Part shown: positions 50,453 through 61,841 of the stretch, in pieces | How positions within the stretch are numbered: position 1 is the stretch's first letter | Layout: every line of letters starts with the position of its first letter | Notes under the pieces: model-generated | The model's input: the letters and a program-made list of their open reading frames with translations, nothing else | Databases searched by the model: none | What the model was told of the DNA's origin: nothing | Made by a program: the position numbers and the translations under genes | Assembly (NCBI GenBank): GCA_913044165.1 | Contig: CAJWMY010000002.1 | Span: 20,586 to 84,585, forward strand | DNA: 64,000 bases | Reading direction: 5' to 3' | DNA from: an uncultured Puniceicoccaceae bacterium | GTDB lineage: Bacteria; Verrucomicrobiota; Verrucomicrobiia; Opitutales; Coraliomargaritaceae

Positions 50453-51419
50453 ATTTGTGACTGAATTAATAGATTTTATGCCTGGGATTAATATGCCGGT
50501 TGGGTCAGTTTCTGGTCATATTTCAAAAATGTGGGAGGATAGTGGCGAAAATCCCTTGTCTGAATTTCGTGCCTCTCAAATGAATTTAGTTTTGCATTTC
50601 GGGAGAGAGGTAAGACCAAAGGAAGCAAGGGGGCGATTCGAAATAGCAGTTCGATTTGCCCAAAGGTATCCCAGTCGCATAATTGTTTTGTGCCCTTATT
50701 CACAACAGATTGAAGGGATGCGCGCTAAGTTATTTAGCCAATGTTACATAGGGGAAACGCATCGGGAAATGTGCTGTTGCGAAGCACTTTTATTAGCCTA
50801 TAGTAGTGAAGATAATGGGTTTTTATTCAATCAAGTTTCTGTCTGGCTAGAATCTGACTTACCTACTTATCATTGGTTTTCAGAAGTCCGTGCTGAGCGA
50901 GTCATTAAATATTTTGACAATTTATTAAAGCGAGTGGATCGAATCGTATATGATAGTAACATAGAGTTACTAGATTTTTCGACACTTGATTGGCCTATGC
51001 CCCATAAAGTAGTGGATTTAGCTAAAGCTCGATTGTTGCCGATAAGGCAAGCAATAGGGCAATACCTTAGTAGCTATTCTATAAAGGCACTTACCCATCA
51101 ATTGTCTTCAATTGATGTTTTTTATGTGGAAAAGAGAAAAGGCGAAGCTCATCATCTCATTGATTGGTTGAATTTGAGTTTGAAACGCAAGCCCGTGGGG
51201 AAAATAAAACTTCGTAAAACCGTATTAGATATAAAAGCCAAAGAACAGTTTGGGTTTTTAATACAATATAGCGATGGAAGGTTTATAAAATGGTCACAAA
51301 ATTTAGGGATTCCTATTACCGAGTTGACACATAGCTTATCTGGACAAGTTGAAAAATTGCCTATGCAAATAAAACCCATGTCTCCAGAGCAAGAGCTCTC
51401 AGAAGCATTTTATTTTTGA
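50436..51419 (+). CDS. opcA: OpcA-like glucose-6-phosphate dehydrogenase assembly protein
   Basis: RYPSRIIVLCPY, CCCEALLLAY, LPTYHWFSEVR; immediately follows zwf. Start uncertain (ATG 50436 or GTG 50457). Confidence 0.8.
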   Translation: MSGETKFVTELIDFMPGINMPVGSVSGHISKMWEDSGENPLSEFRASQMNLVLHFGREVRPKEARGRFEIAVRFAQRYPSRIIVLCPYSQQIEGMRAKLFSQCYIGETHREMCCCEALLLAYSSEDNGFLFNQVSVWLESDLPTYHWFSEVRAERVIKYFDNLLKRVDRIVYDSNIELLDFSTLDWPMPHKVVDLAKARLLPIRQAIGQYLSSYSIKALTHQLSSIDVFYVEKRKGEAHHLIDWLNLSLKRKPVGKIKLRKTVLDIKAKEQFGFLIQYSDGRFIKWSQNLGIPITELTHSLSGQVEKLPMQIKPMSPEQELSEAFYF

Positions 51420-51420
51420 T

Positions 51421-51936
51421 CTAGAACAAGTTAAGTTCTCTCAGTGCAGAAATTGCTTCTTCGCCTTGTTTGGATGTTGCGCCCTTAGTATCTTTCCAAA
51501 TAAGCAATCCGTTATTAAATAAGTACGCTTGCCGGCTCCAGCGACTCTTTCCAAAGGCTTTTGCAATTTCAGCCTTACGATCGGAGATAAGGCAATACGG
51601 CAATGCATATTTTTTCTTAAAAGAATTTTGGGATTTTGGAGTGTCAGACGATATGCCAAAAACCTGAACTCCTTTAATTTGAAGAATACTAAAAGCATCT
51701 CTGACACTACATGCTTGTTGGGTGCAACCAGGAGTATCTGCTTTAGGATAAAAAAAGATCAAACTTAAACCTTTAGATAATTGGTCTTTTAGGTTTATAG
51801 TAGAACCATTGTGGTCGAGTGCGGTTATAGCTGGTATTTCAGAACCTATTTTTAGCGATTGTGCTTCTAAGGAGGAGAACATAATTATTGATATTAAAAG
51901 AAATGCGTACATGAGTTTCAAAATCATAAATCGCAT
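51421..51936 (-). CDS. Bcp-type thioredoxin-dependent peroxiredoxin with N-terminal signal sequence
   Basis: FYPKADTPGCTQQACSVRD; preceded by hydrophobic leader LMYAFLLISIIMFSSLEAQ. Confidence 0.9.
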   Translation of the reverse strand: MRFMILKLMYAFLLISIIMFSSLEAQSLKIGSEIPAITALDHNGSTINLKDQLSKGLSLIFFYPKADTPGCTQQACSVRDAFSILQIKGVQVFGISSDTPKSQNSFKKKYALPYCLISDRKAEIAKAFGKSRWSRQAYLFNNGLLIWKDTKGATSKQGEEAISALRELNLF

Positions 51937-51961
51937 TAGAATTAGTCTACTTACAAATTAT

Positions 51962-53389
51962 TTATAGTGTTCTTATTTGGGTTGTATCTATTAATTCATC
52001 CCCAGCGTACATTTTAGTCACAACTACGATAGGGTCGCCTTTAGTAGACCAACCTTTTTCTATAAGAGTATTAAATGCTTTTTGGATTGTTGCTTCATGG
52101 TCGCTCACAAAGTCCATGTAAAATGGTTCAATGCCACGAAGTAGTAATAATTGTCTAAACAAAGTATCTTGATCTGTAAATGCATAGATTGGAATTTGAG
52201 GTCTTAGCGAAGACAATTTTAAAGGAAATAATCCTTTCCGGGTGAAGACAACAATCGCTGCATCCAATTCAACGGCAAGTTGAGCCGCAGAGCGAAGCAT
52301 CTTTGACTTCGGCAGGCGTAATCGAATATCTGTTCTTAGTTTGGCGTGATGAGAGCTCTCTTCGGATTCAATATGAGAAGCAATTCGATTCATCGTGTGA
52401 ACGCATTCTACTGGATACTTGCCAATTGTTGTTTCCCCTGATAACATAATGCAGTCGGCTTGTTCTCTTACAGCGTTAGCAATGTCACTAATTTCAGCGC
52501 GAGTAGGCATCGGAGAATCGATCATAGACTCTAGCATTTGAGTAGCGACGATAACAGGTTTAGTTTCATTGATCGAAATTTTGATTGCCTTTGATTGAAT
52601 AGAAGGTAGCTCTTCGAAAGAGCACTCTACTCCAAGATCTCCTCGAGCAACCATTAAGCCATCGGCTGCTTTAATAATTCCCCCTAAATTAGTAATTGCC
52701 TGCTGGTCTTCGATTTTTGCTATCACTTTTGCTTCCGAGCCTTTACTTTCTAAATAGCTTTGTAGCATATGAATATCCTTGGGCTCGCGTACAAAGGATA
52801 AAGCAAAGAAATCTATATTAAGTAAAACTCCAACATCAACATCACCTTGGTCTTTTTTAGTTAATGAAGGAAGTTTAACTCGAACGCCTGGTAAATTAAT
52901 ATGTCTTCTATTTCCAAGTGGACCAGGGATCATAACCTTACATTTAACATTTGTTCCATCAATACTTAGAACTTCTAAGCGTATTAATCCACTATCAACT
53001 AGAACAGTATTACCGACAGCAATATCTCTATAAAAATCTGGATAATTAACATCTACTCGACGATACCCGTCCGACGTTGAATTACCGATTCCTTCTCCGT
53101 AGGTAAAATAGAAGATTTCATTTTTTTCTAGGTTGTAAGTCTCTGGGACATCACCTGTACGTACTTCAGGCCCCTTAATGTCCATCATTATTGCAATATG
53201 TCTGTTGACGGAATTGCATACATTTCGAACTTTTTCGACAATAGATGCAGTCCATTCATGGTTGGCATGCGCCATATTGATTCTGCAAATATCAACGCCC
53301 TCATTAATGAGGGCTTTTAAGATTTCATTAGACTCGGTAGCTGGACCAATTGTAAAAATTATTTTGGTCTTTTGTGTCTTTTTATTCAT
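51962..53389 (-). CDS. pyk: Pyruvate kinase
   Basis: [69 protein letters not shown]. Confidence 0.97.
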   Translation of the reverse strand: MNKKTQKTKIIFTIGPATESNEILKALINEGVDICRINMAHANHEWTASIVEKVRNVCNSVNRHIAIMMDIKGPEVRTGDVPETYNLEKNEIFYFTYGEGIGNSTSDGYRRVDVNYPDFYRDIAVGNTVLVDSGLIRLEVLSIDGTNVKCKVMIPGPLGNRRHINLPGVRVKLPSLTKKDQGDVDVGVLLNIDFFALSFVREPKDIHMLQSYLESKGSEAKVIAKIEDQQAITNLGGIIKAADGLMVARGDLGVECSFEELPSIQSKAIKISINETKPVIVATQMLESMIDSPMPTRAEISDIANAVREQADCIMLSGETTIGKYPVECVHTMNRIASHIESEESSHHAKLRTDIRLRLPKSKMLRSAAQLAVELDAAIVVFTRKGLFPLKLSSLRPQIPIYAFTDQDTLFRQLLLLRGIEPFYMDFVSDHEATIQKAFNTLIEKGWSTKGDPIVVVTKMYAGDELIDTTQIRTL

Positions 53390-53409
53390 AATTTAAACCT
53401 TTTAAGTAA

Positions 53410-54219
53410 TTAAAAATTTTTCGTAGCTAATACGAATTCTTGATGTGGGTCAATCACCACTATTTTTAATCCAGAGTACTTTTTTTTAAGTAGCTCGCTA
53501 TTTTTTGAAACAAGTTTTACGCAATTACAATCTTTGCTGAGGTGGGCGAGATAAATGGTTTTTATAGATGATTCTCCTAAAATAGAATTAAGAAATAAAT
53601 AGGTCGCCTCATTCGACAGATGTCCATGTCTACCCTTTATTCTTTGCTTAACAGACCAAGGACGTTTTAGATCTTGGTCGAGAAGATTTGGGTCAAAATT
53701 AGATTCTATGACCAGTGTATGAACTTTTTGGATTTGCTCTTTAACGTGTTCTGGAATGTAGCCTAAGTCAGTGACCCATGCAAGGCTATCTGGTCTTGAA
53801 AATAAATCTTCAGGATTGCCCCAATAAAAATTAAAACCAACGGGATCATAGGCATCATGAGGAAGGCTGTAAGAACGAATAGTTAAGTCTTTAAATTTAA
53901 AATCCGTTCCGGTTTGGAATAATTTCCAGTTCACTGGCTTATTGAGTTTCGATCGGATTGCATCGGCTGTATCCTTATTTGCATATATAGGTATGGAACT
54001 TCTTCGGCTAATGCCTCGAATACCAACTGAATGATCATTGTGTTCATGAGTTAGGAATACAGCATCCAAGCTTTCAATAGATTCACCAATTTCATGCAGT
54101 CGCTCATTAATTTGTTTCCCAGAAAATCCGGCATCGATTAATATTTTAGTAGTTCCAGTATTAAGAAATGCAGCATTCCCGTTGCTGCTAGAGCCTAATA
54201 TTACAAAATTTTGTTCCAT
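53410..54219 (-). CDS. MBL-fold metallohydrolase (YycJ/WalJ-like)
   Basis: [51 protein letters not shown]. Start set at internal Met. Confidence 0.9.
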   Translation of the reverse strand: MEQNFVILGSSSNGNAAFLNTGTTKILIDAGFSGKQINERLHEIGESIESLDAVFLTHEHNDHSVGIRGISRRSSIPIYANKDTADAIRSKLNKPVNWKLFQTGTDFKFKDLTIRSYSLPHDAYDPVGFNFYWGNPEDLFSRPDSLAWVTDLGYIPEHVKEQIQKVHTLVIESNFDPNLLDQDLKRPWSVKQRIKGRHGHLSNEATYLFLNSILGESSIKTIYLAHLSKDCNCVKLVSKNSELLKKKYSGLKIVVIDPHQEFVLATKNF

Positions 54220-54354
54220 ATCATAATATACTAATTTGATTTTTTGCTTGAGCAAAGCATTTTTCTAATCGTTCTAGTAAATTTTAGTTTTTAATGTGAT
54301 TTCTTGCTAAAAACAAGATTGTAAGCTAATTTTAATTTTATCAGTTTTCTATTA

Positions 54355-55338
54355 ATGAGTAATTCAAATAAAGATTGTTCGGAAAATTTATCAGGACAGA
54401 ATAAAAACATGTCGCTTTCGCACAAGTACGACACTAATTTTGTTGTTACGGATGCTTATCGAAAATCTTTGCCTGATATGCAAAATGCTAGCGCAGATCA
54501 TATTATTGGATCTAATGTCCCTATACTTAAAGTTGGAATTTCTAATTTTAAATTACCCCTAAAATTTATAAAGATAAATTCTGATACGGTTATTTTAGAA
54601 ACTTCAATCACGGGGACAGTTTCGTTGGAAGCAGATCAAAAAGGGATTAATATGTCTCGAATCATGCGTGTCTTCTATACCTTTAAAGATCGAGTTTTTA
54701 CTTTGGATTTATTGAAGGAAGTTTTGATGGATTACAAGAAAAAGCTAAATACATACCGTGCTGAGATTCGCTTAGACTTTAATTATCCAATTCCACAAAA
54801 TAGCTTGAGAAGCGATATATCAGGTTGGCAGTATTATAAAGTTTCTTACGAGGGTATTTTAGATGAGAAAAATATTTTTCATAAGAGAATGCACTTTGAT
54901 TTTATTTATTCTTCAGCTTGCCCTTGCTCTTCGGACCTTGCTGAGCATGCTAGAGAAGAGCGAGGTGTTTATTCCATTCCCCATTCCCAAAGAAGTACCG
55001 CTCGTATTAGCGTAGAGCTAAATCCTAACAAGCATATTTTCATAGAGGATATTCAATTAATTGCACTTAAAGCCCTTAAGACAGAAACGCAAGTTATGGT
55101 AAAGCGAGAAGATGAGCAGGCATTTGCGGAATTAAATGGAGCTTATCCTAAGTTTGTCGAAGATGCGGCTCGATTACTTTTTGCCCAATTAAATGAAGAC
55201 TCTCGTATTAAGGATTTCCAATTAGTATGCGCGCATCTTGAATCATTGCATTCCCATGATGCTATAGCTGTCATACATAAAGGGATTCCCGGAGGATTTG
55301 CAGGGCACATCGATGATTTTGGAGCATTAGTTCGATAA
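54355..55338 (+). CDS. folE2: GTP cyclohydrolase FolE2 (type IB)
   Basis: [52 protein letters not shown]. Confidence 0.92.
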   Translation: MSNSNKDCSENLSGQNKNMSLSHKYDTNFVVTDAYRKSLPDMQNASADHIIGSNVPILKVGISNFKLPLKFIKINSDTVILETSITGTVSLEADQKGINMSRIMRVFYTFKDRVFTLDLLKEVLMDYKKKLNTYRAEIRLDFNYPIPQNSLRSDISGWQYYKVSYEGILDEKNIFHKRMHFDFIYSSACPCSSDLAEHAREERGVYSIPHSQRSTARISVELNPNKHIFIEDIQLIALKALKTETQVMVKREDEQAFAELNGAYPKFVEDAARLLFAQLNEDSRIKDFQLVCAHLESLHSHDAIAVIHKGIPGGFAGHIDDFGALVR

Positions 55339-55402
55339 TTATATAATTCGTGTTAAGAATTTTCGCAGTACTTGTAAATTCACTTACTCCAATTCATCCC
55401 AG

Positions 55403-55948
55403 GTGAAAAAATATAATAGCTTTTCCGGATTAAAATCACTGAAAGTTGAATTCCTTGATGTAGTTGATGTGTTTGACCATGTTCTAGGAATTGCCCCTAG
55501 GCCATTTATACATCGCAATAAATTATTACACCGAGCGGTTCATGTCTTTGTTTTTAATAAAGACGGAGAGTTGTTCTTGCAAAAACGCTCACTAAATAAA
55601 GATTCAGCTCCAGGCAAGTGGGTTAGTTCGTGTTCAGGCCATGTCGATTCTGGAGAATATTATTTTGATGCTGCAAAACGAGAATTAGCAGAGGAAATAG
55701 GCCTTTATAGCCATGAAGGGCTCAGATTATTAAGCATTGAGCAACCCAGGCCAGAAACTGGATATGAGCATGTTCATTTATTTTCTTGCCAATCTGAAGG
55801 ACCTTTCAGGTTGAATGTTTTAGAAATTAAGGAGGGGATGTGGATTTCCCGTGAAAAACTTGCTCTTTGGATTGAAAAGAAACAGCAAGACTTTTCTTGG
55901 TCTTTTATTTTCCTTTGGGCACAATATCTTGCGATTAATCATCTTTAG
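55403..55948 (+). CDS. NUDIX hydrolase
   Basis: GHVDSGEYYFDAAKRELAEEIGL (Nudix box), HRAVHVFVFNKDGELFLQKRS; GTG start. Confidence 0.92.
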   Translation: MKKYNSFSGLKSLKVEFLDVVDVFDHVLGIAPRPFIHRNKLLHRAVHVFVFNKDGELFLQKRSLNKDSAPGKWVSSCSGHVDSGEYYFDAAKRELAEEIGLYSHEGLRLLSIEQPRPETGYEHVHLFSCQSEGPFRLNVLEIKEGMWISREKLALWIEKKQQDFSWSFIFLWAQYLAINHL

Positions 55949-56010
55949 TTAGCTTTAGAAACTTGCTTTTACCAAAGAGCTTTGTTTTTTTGCTTGGACT
56001 ATCATAAACA

Positions 56011-57450
56011 GTGAGTAACAAATTAAAAATATTAATTGTCGATGACGAGGATGCGTTGCGCTATTCTCTTAAGCGTGCACTTAGGGGTCATGCGCTGATT
56101 ATTCATGAAGCAGAAAGCGGAGAATCTGCTTTAAAAATAGCTAAGATGGAAATGCCGCATATTATTCTTTTGGATAATCGGATGGGTGGCATGAGTGGAA
56201 TAGAGGCGTTGCAACATCTCAGGGGTATTTGCCCGGAAGCTAAAGTCATTATTATGACTGCATTTACGACAACACAGACGACGATTGAAGCAATGAAATT
56301 TGGAGCTTTTGATTATATCATGAAACCATTTGATTTGTCTAAAATATTGGGCTTGGTCGATGCCGCTATTGATGTTGTTTTAGAGACAAACAAAGACGCG
56401 ACTAAAAGTGGCGCAAAAGAAGATGGAACGATTATTGAAGAAGATTTGAAAGTTGGCATTATCGGTAATGCTAGCGCAATGCAAGACGTCTACAAAATGA
56501 TTGGTCAAGTATCATCAAGTAATGTTACAGTTTTAGTTACTGGGGAAAGTGGAACGGGAAAAGAACTTATTGCCCGGGCAATTCATTCAAATAGTTTAAG
56601 AACGAATCAAAGTTTTATAGCAGTAAATTGCTCGGCAATTCCAGAGAATCTTATTGAAAGTGAATTATTTGGTCATGAAAAAGGATCTTTTACGGGAGCA
56701 AGTCAGCAAAGGATGGGATATTTTGAGCAATGCAATAGAGGAACAATATTCCTTGATGAAATCGGAGATATGCCGTTACCGGCACAAACAAAAATATTGA
56801 GAGCTCTACAAGAAGGAGAAATTCAAAGAGTAGGTGGAAGCCAAACTATAAAAATTGATGTACGTATCATAGCAGCTACGAACAAATCAATTGAGTCGAT
56901 GGTCAAAGAAAATGCTTTTAGGGAAGATTTGTATTATAGGTTGAACGTAGTCCGGATACAAATGCCAGCTTTGAGGCAAAGATCAGAAGATATTCCGTTA
57001 TTAATAAATTTTATTTTAAATAATCTCTCCAAAAACAATCATTTGGTCGCAAGTTCAATTAGCAAAGAGGCGCTTGGCATTTTATCAGAATACAGTTGGC
57101 CAGGGAATGTTAGAGAATTAGAGAATATTATTCATAGAAGTGCAGTTCTTGCCCAAGGGAAGGCAATTCTCTTGAAAGATTTGCCAGAGGAGTTAATCCT
57201 ATTTGCAGATAGCCTAAAAGAGGCTACATCAGAAAAAAGAAGCTCTCGTGGTCTAAATAGCAATCCCTATGAGGTATTATATCAAATGCTTATAGAATCA
57301 GGAGAAAATAAGGATATCTTAAAAAAGATCGAAATAGAAATGATCCAATTAGCCTTAAAAGATAACGATGGAGTCCATTCAAAGGCAGCAAAAGTTTTAG
57401 GCTTAACCCCATCTACTCTTAAGAAAAGAATTCTTGAAACTGATACTTAA
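56011..57450 (+). CDS. NtrC-family sigma-54-dependent response regulator
   Basis: Receiver ([21 protein letters not shown]), AAA+ [41 protein letters not shown], Fis-type [23 protein letters not shown] start. Confidence 0.96.
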   Translation: MSNKLKILIVDDEDALRYSLKRALRGHALIIHEAESGESALKIAKMEMPHIILLDNRMGGMSGIEALQHLRGICPEAKVIIMTAFTTTQTTIEAMKFGAFDYIMKPFDLSKILGLVDAAIDVVLETNKDATKSGAKEDGTIIEEDLKVGIIGNASAMQDVYKMIGQVSSSNVTVLVTGESGTGKELIARAIHSNSLRTNQSFIAVNCSAIPENLIESELFGHEKGSFTGASQQRMGYFEQCNRGTIFLDEIGDMPLPAQTKILRALQEGEIQRVGGSQTIKIDVRIIAATNKSIESMVKENAFREDLYYRLNVVRIQMPALRQRSEDIPLLINFILNNLSKNNHLVASSISKEALGILSEYSWPGNVRELENIIHRSAVLAQGKAILLKDLPEELILFADSLKEATSEKRSSRGLNSNPYEVLYQMLIESGENKDILKKIEIEMIQLALKDNDGVHSKAAKVLGLTPSTLKKRILETDT

Positions 57451-57494
57451 TTCTCAAATAATCAGTAAGTATAAAATAAGGCTAAGTAAATCAA

Positions 57495-58196
57495 CTAATT
57501 TAGAATAGAGCTATTAAATAGGTAAATATACTCGGCTGCTGTGTTTATTTGTGATCCCCTCGCGCTTACTTTGATCAGAGAACTAAAAGGCCGATTCTGC
57601 TTAATAGGTTCTATAGTTAACAAATATTCGCCGGTGGCTTCGTTTTGAGTCTTTAAAGTTAAGTCATAAAGTGAGGAATTGTATTCTAGTCCTGTAAGGG
57701 AATCGAGGAAAAGCGGATTCAAATTTATATTTACGGTAAATTTTTCATTAATATTTTCTTGTCCCCAAGTTATTGAGTTCGGAACTAAGTTAATGAGTTT
57801 TGGAATTGTAACTATAAAGTGAAGAGTCGCGATAGAGGAATCATTGCCTTTTATAAAGACTTTAATTTTATTGTGGTGGATCCCTGGCGATTTTTTTTCA
57901 GCTAAAAAGAGTACTTCAATTATTCCAGTTTCTCCAGGTGCAACAATTCGATTCTTTATTGTAGTTTTTATGGCATTAGATGCAGAATAGGCTTCATTGA
58001 TTCTTAATGGGATTCTTCCAGTATTAGTAAATACATAGACCCCCTTAGAAGAATCCTCGTTTGGATGGAGTAACTTATTAATTTCTGTCTCATTCCATAA
58101 GATGTATTGCCCTTGTTCACTCTTTAGGGTAGACCCTATGGTAATTATTATAAATAAATAAGGCGTAATTTTTTTTAATATTTTAAAACTATGCAT
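57495..58196 (-). CDS. Exported DUF1573-like Ig-fold protein
   Basis: N-terminal signal sequence, FTNTGRIPLRINEAYSASNAIKTTIKNRIVAPGETGIIEVLF. ATG at 58196 preferred over the track's TTG at 58211. Confidence 0.72.
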   Translation of the reverse strand: MHSFKILKKITPYLFIIITIGSTLKSEQGQYILWNETEINKLLHPNEDSSKGVYVFTNTGRIPLRINEAYSASNAIKTTIKNRIVAPGETGIIEVLFLAEKKSPGIHHNKIKVFIKGNDSSIATLHFIVTIPKLINLVPNSITWGQENINEKFTVNINLNPLFLDSLTGLEYNSSLYDLTLKTQNEATGEYLLTIEPIKQNRPFSSLIKVSARGSQINTAAEYIYLFNSSILN

Positions 58197-58197
58197 T

Positions 58198-58626
58198 ATG
58201 AAAATTTTCAAAAAAGCTATATTTGTTAAATCTAAGCCATATTTATTAAACGAAATTACAGATCTGGTAAAATCAATTTTAAATCAAAGCCAAATTAAGG
58301 ATGGTTTATTGAACATTTTTTGTCAGCACACAAGTTGTAGCTTGGTTATGATGGAGAATGCAGATCCTTCAGCATCTAGAGATTTAGAGGCTTTTATTAA
58401 AAGGCTTGTACCAGAAAATGATCCTGATTTTACTCATATTTATGAAGGTCCGGATGATATGCCAAGTCATATTAAGATGGCATTAACTAGATCGGCAGAG
58501 ACTATACCAATTCATAATGGGTTGCTTGCACTTGGGACATGGCAAGGCATTTTCCTTTGGGAGCATCGGGCGATTTCGCATCAGCGCAAGATAATGATTT
58601 CTGTATTAGGCACTTCCGACGAGTGA
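58198..58626 (+). CDS. YjbQ/UPF0047 family protein
   Basis: NIFCQHTSCSLVMMENADPSASRDLEAFI, TLGTWQGIFLWEH-like GTWQGIFLWEHR. Confidence 0.92.
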   Translation: MKIFKKAIFVKSKPYLLNEITDLVKSILNQSQIKDGLLNIFCQHTSCSLVMMENADPSASRDLEAFIKRLVPENDPDFTHIYEGPDDMPSHIKMALTRSAETIPIHNGLLALGTWQGIFLWEHRAISHQRKIMISVLGTSDE

Positions 58627-58650
58627 AATTTTACTTAGCCAATTAAATCC

Positions 58651-60204
58651 TCAAGAAATAATTTTAATTAAGGCTTCGGTGTTAGGCGCATCTTTAATAA
58701 TCTGTTTTGGATCAGGCCCAACACCAATATATCTTAACCGAGGGTAGCGACTCACATTTGCATCTCCATAATTAGCAACATCAACTAAGGCTTTAATCAT
58801 CCAAGCAATATAGTTCTTTGCATTTTGAGGCAAATTATCGAAATTTCTTACTGAAGAAATATCCTCAAACCATCCGGGCACCTTTTTATAAACCGGAGTA
58901 AGCTTCTTTCTTAAAGAGTCATCTCTAGGAACGTGGTAGTAAAGCCTAGCATTTTCATCTTTATATGCCGTGCAAATCAGCAAGTCACCATTCCAGTCGC
59001 TTGTGTAAGACAATGCATCAAGTTTATTTAGCGCGAGATCTTCAAATCCACCATATCGTAGAGAATCCCCTTTCTCAACAGCGTCATACCAGCCTACCAT
59101 TCGTTGGCGACCAGTTGTAGCGCCAAATTCTAATTTCTTTAACTTAGTGCTCAAGGGGTGGCTATCCTCGATTTCCGTAATAAAAACATGAGTCCCAACC
59201 TTCGTATCATATGCTTTGCAACAACCTATATTATGTATGGGTTGTACGGGAATGCCGGCAGATTGAAAAAATTCAGGAGTGAAGGTATGAGAGGCAGTCA
59301 CGTTGGGAGAGAAGCCATGGCGTTTGTCTAGCCAATAGGCTTGGCCGAATTCTCCGATTATAAATTTTCCCTCATCTTTGGCTTTTAAAATGAGTTCTCG
59401 TATGTCAACGATGTTTGAAGCTAGTTTTTGTCCGGCATCCCAATAAGTAGAAGCAAGAGCCTCCGAATTTATTGAGAAAGGCTTTTGGTCTTTTGCTAAG
59501 TATTTATTAAAGTCAAAGGTTTTTGATTGAAGAACACCTGAATCAATCAAATCTTTATGGGCACTTGTTTCTGCAATACTTAAGCGTTCAAAGAATTGAA
59601 ACCATGTATATTCTTTAACTTGGCAGACATGCTGGATTGTTCGAAGGGTACGTTCTATACGCCACGCCATTTTTTCCATAAAGACTTCTTTGGGGCCTAA
59701 GAAATCTGCAAAGTAAATTTGAAATTGCCCGACTTCATCGAGATAAGCTGGAGTGATACCGCGCCCCGTAGATCCTCGAGGGGCTTCTTTCATTTGCTCT
59801 TTTCTAAAATCTTCCCAAGCTAGATCAAGTAAACGATGGCTTAAATCTGACATTAGGCACCTTTGGTCTATCTTTAAACGAGCATCTACAGAATGTCCGT
59901 GAGCTTCTGCGTAAAGACCCTCCCAAATAAATTTTCTTGGATCAGCAACGACCCCAGATCCAATTATTAAATGACTAACGATAGGGTCTGCAACACCACC
60001 AGGCAATAGATTTAGCTTTAAACCAGCTACTGTGTGACCGGAATTAGATCCACCGTTAACTTTCATAACACCAGATACAATCGAGTCATCATTATAAAAA
60101 TCTCTAAGTTCGTTGATTATCTCAATAATCACTCGACCTTTACCTTCATCTCCGGTTGAGATACCGGTATCAGTTATGAATTGAGAAGAAAAAGGAGGGT
60201 GCAT
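58651..60204 (-). CDS. purA: Adenylosuccinate synthetase (divergent, 517 aa)
   Basis: [84 protein letters not shown]. Confidence 0.88.
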   Translation of the reverse strand: MHPPFSSQFITDTGISTGDEGKGRVIIEIINELRDFYNDDSIVSGVMKVNGGSNSGHTVAGLKLNLLPGGVADPIVSHLIIGSGVVADPRKFIWEGLYAEAHGHSVDARLKIDQRCLMSDLSHRLLDLAWEDFRKEQMKEAPRGSTGRGITPAYLDEVGQFQIYFADFLGPKEVFMEKMAWRIERTLRTIQHVCQVKEYTWFQFFERLSIAETSAHKDLIDSGVLQSKTFDFNKYLAKDQKPFSINSEALASTYWDAGQKLASNIVDIRELILKAKDEGKFIIGEFGQAYWLDKRHGFSPNVTASHTFTPEFFQSAGIPVQPIHNIGCCKAYDTKVGTHVFITEIEDSHPLSTKLKKLEFGATTGRQRMVGWYDAVEKGDSLRYGGFEDLALNKLDALSYTSDWNGDLLICTAYKDENARLYYHVPRDDSLRKKLTPVYKKVPGWFEDISSVRNFDNLPQNAKNYIAWMIKALVDVANYGDANVSRYPRLRYIGVGPDPKQIIKDAPNTEALIKIIS

Positions 60205-60209
60205 ATGCT

Positions 60210-61787
60210 TTATTTTTGATTATCGGAATTACTGGTTTTAACAGTAATTACGTCGTGGGGAGAAGCTTCTTTCTGTCCAGCTTGGGTGACGCGTATGTAG
60301 CAAGCATTTTTTCTTAGAGTTTCTAAATCAGGAGCACCAAGGTACCCCATTCCTGATTGAATACCTCCAATTAGTTCATTTAAAACTCGAGCAAGAGATC
60401 CAGATGCTTCTTTTAGGGCCTCTATCCCTTCTGCGGCAGCTTTTAGCTGAACATCTTTTTTAACATGTCCATAGCGCGATGCGGAACCATCCTTCATTGC
60501 TTGATGGCTTCCCATACCTCTATATTGCTTGTAGAGTTTACCATTAATTTCCATAATTTGGCCAGGAGCTTCATTGCATCCAGCTAATAGGCTCCCGCAG
60601 ATAACCGCATTTGATAAAGTTAAAGCTTTGACTATATCTCCTGACTTACTCATTCCTCCATCAGCAATAATTCTGACATTTTTTTGTGAAGCTATTTTAG
60701 ATGCTGCATATAGCGCCGTCATTTGCGGAATACCGACACCAGCAACTATCCGCGTTGTACATATTGATCCAGGGCCTTGTCCTACCTTAATTGCGTTAGC
60801 GCCGGCATCAGAGAGAAATTCTACTCCTTCGGCAGAAGTAACATTCCCTGCAATAATTGTTAAGTCTGAAAATTCTCCCCTAACCAGACGAATAATATCG
60901 CCTATAGATTTAGAAAATCCGTGCGCAGTTGAAATTGCAACTGCATCTATCTTTTCATTAACTAAGTTAGCCACGTGCTCGAGAATTCGATCTTTATCTA
61001 TTTCACCAGCTGCTGTTCTTTGTGGAGCTATAGAAGCTCCACAAATTAGTTGAAAATAGTCATCGCGAGCAGGCTTGACCTCTAGGTTTGATTCACATTC
61101 GATCCTTTCAATATCGGAAAGAGTAAATAAGCCACAGAGTGTATCGTTATCATCTACGACTAGTAATTTATGGATACCGAGATGTTGGGTAAAAAATTCA
61201 TCAGCCGTTTTTATTGGGTCATTCTTTATATCTTTTTCGCTTAGTGTATAAATTGATTCTCTGGACGACATAGCTTCAGAAACTAATTTGTCTGCATAGC
61301 GTCCCTTAACCGCTCTTCCTGGCAACAATCCAATTAGTCTATTTGTTTCGTCAACAACTGGGAAAGTACTGAATCCATAATTGTGCTTCTTTATTAGATC
61401 TAAAACAGAGCCGATTGTTTGATCTGGCGTAACTTTAATAGGATCCTGAATGTAGCCATGGATGTGGTTTTTAACGCGAGCAACTTCTTTAACTTGTTTT
61501 TCTTCAGACATATTATAATGCAAAATCCCCATGCCACCATTGAGTGCCATTTGAATAGCCATTTTGGATTCAGTAACTGTATCCATATCGGATGAAATGA
61601 TCGGAATCTTTAATTCTAAGCTATCGGAAATCTTAGTCGTTAAATTTGCATCTCGAGGTAAAATTTCTGAGTACAAAGTTGCCAAAGAAAGGTCATCAAA
61701 TGTTAAGCCAAAAGGAACGGCCTTAGGAAAAAATGTGTCAGCAGGTTGAAAAAAACTATAAAAGTCTGAATTGTTTTTCACTTTCAT
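60210..61787 (-). CDS. guaB: IMP dehydrogenase
   Basis: [19 protein letters not shown], two CBS domains, [47 protein letters not shown]. Confidence 0.97.
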   Translation of the reverse strand: MKVKNNSDFYSFFQPADTFFPKAVPFGLTFDDLSLATLYSEILPRDANLTTKISDSLELKIPIISSDMDTVTESKMAIQMALNGGMGILHYNMSEEKQVKEVARVKNHIHGYIQDPIKVTPDQTIGSVLDLIKKHNYGFSTFPVVDETNRLIGLLPGRAVKGRYADKLVSEAMSSRESIYTLSEKDIKNDPIKTADEFFTQHLGIHKLLVVDDNDTLCGLFTLSDIERIECESNLEVKPARDDYFQLICGASIAPQRTAAGEIDKDRILEHVANLVNEKIDAVAISTAHGFSKSIGDIIRLVRGEFSDLTIIAGNVTSAEGVEFLSDAGANAIKVGQGPGSICTTRIVAGVGIPQMTALYAASKIASQKNVRIIADGGMSKSGDIVKALTLSNAVICGSLLAGCNEAPGQIMEINGKLYKQYRGMGSHQAMKDGSASRYGHVKKDVQLKAAAEGIEALKEASGSLARVLNELIGGIQSGMGYLGAPDLETLRKNACYIRVTQAGQKEASPHDVITVKTSNSDNQK

Positions 61788-61841
61788 GCATCAAATTCAA
61801 CAAAAGATTGTGTTTTCTCAAGTAGAATCGACACTAAGTCT

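Noticed and set aside
54243-54264. Hairpin TGCTT-GAGCA-AAGCA followed by TTTTT, resembling a terminator
   Set aside because: Only a 5-bp stem, and no plus-strand gene ends upstream of it.
58651-60204. PurZ-like enzyme of the 2-aminoadenine (Z-genome) pathway
   Set aside because: The catalytic Asp in GDEGKG is retained, whereas PurZ is known for replacing it; there are no neighbouring Z-pathway or phage genes, and guaB and purB look conventional.
60574-61053. 159-aa plus-strand ORF
   Set aside because: Entirely antisense to the well-supported guaB; composition looks like a shadow ORF.
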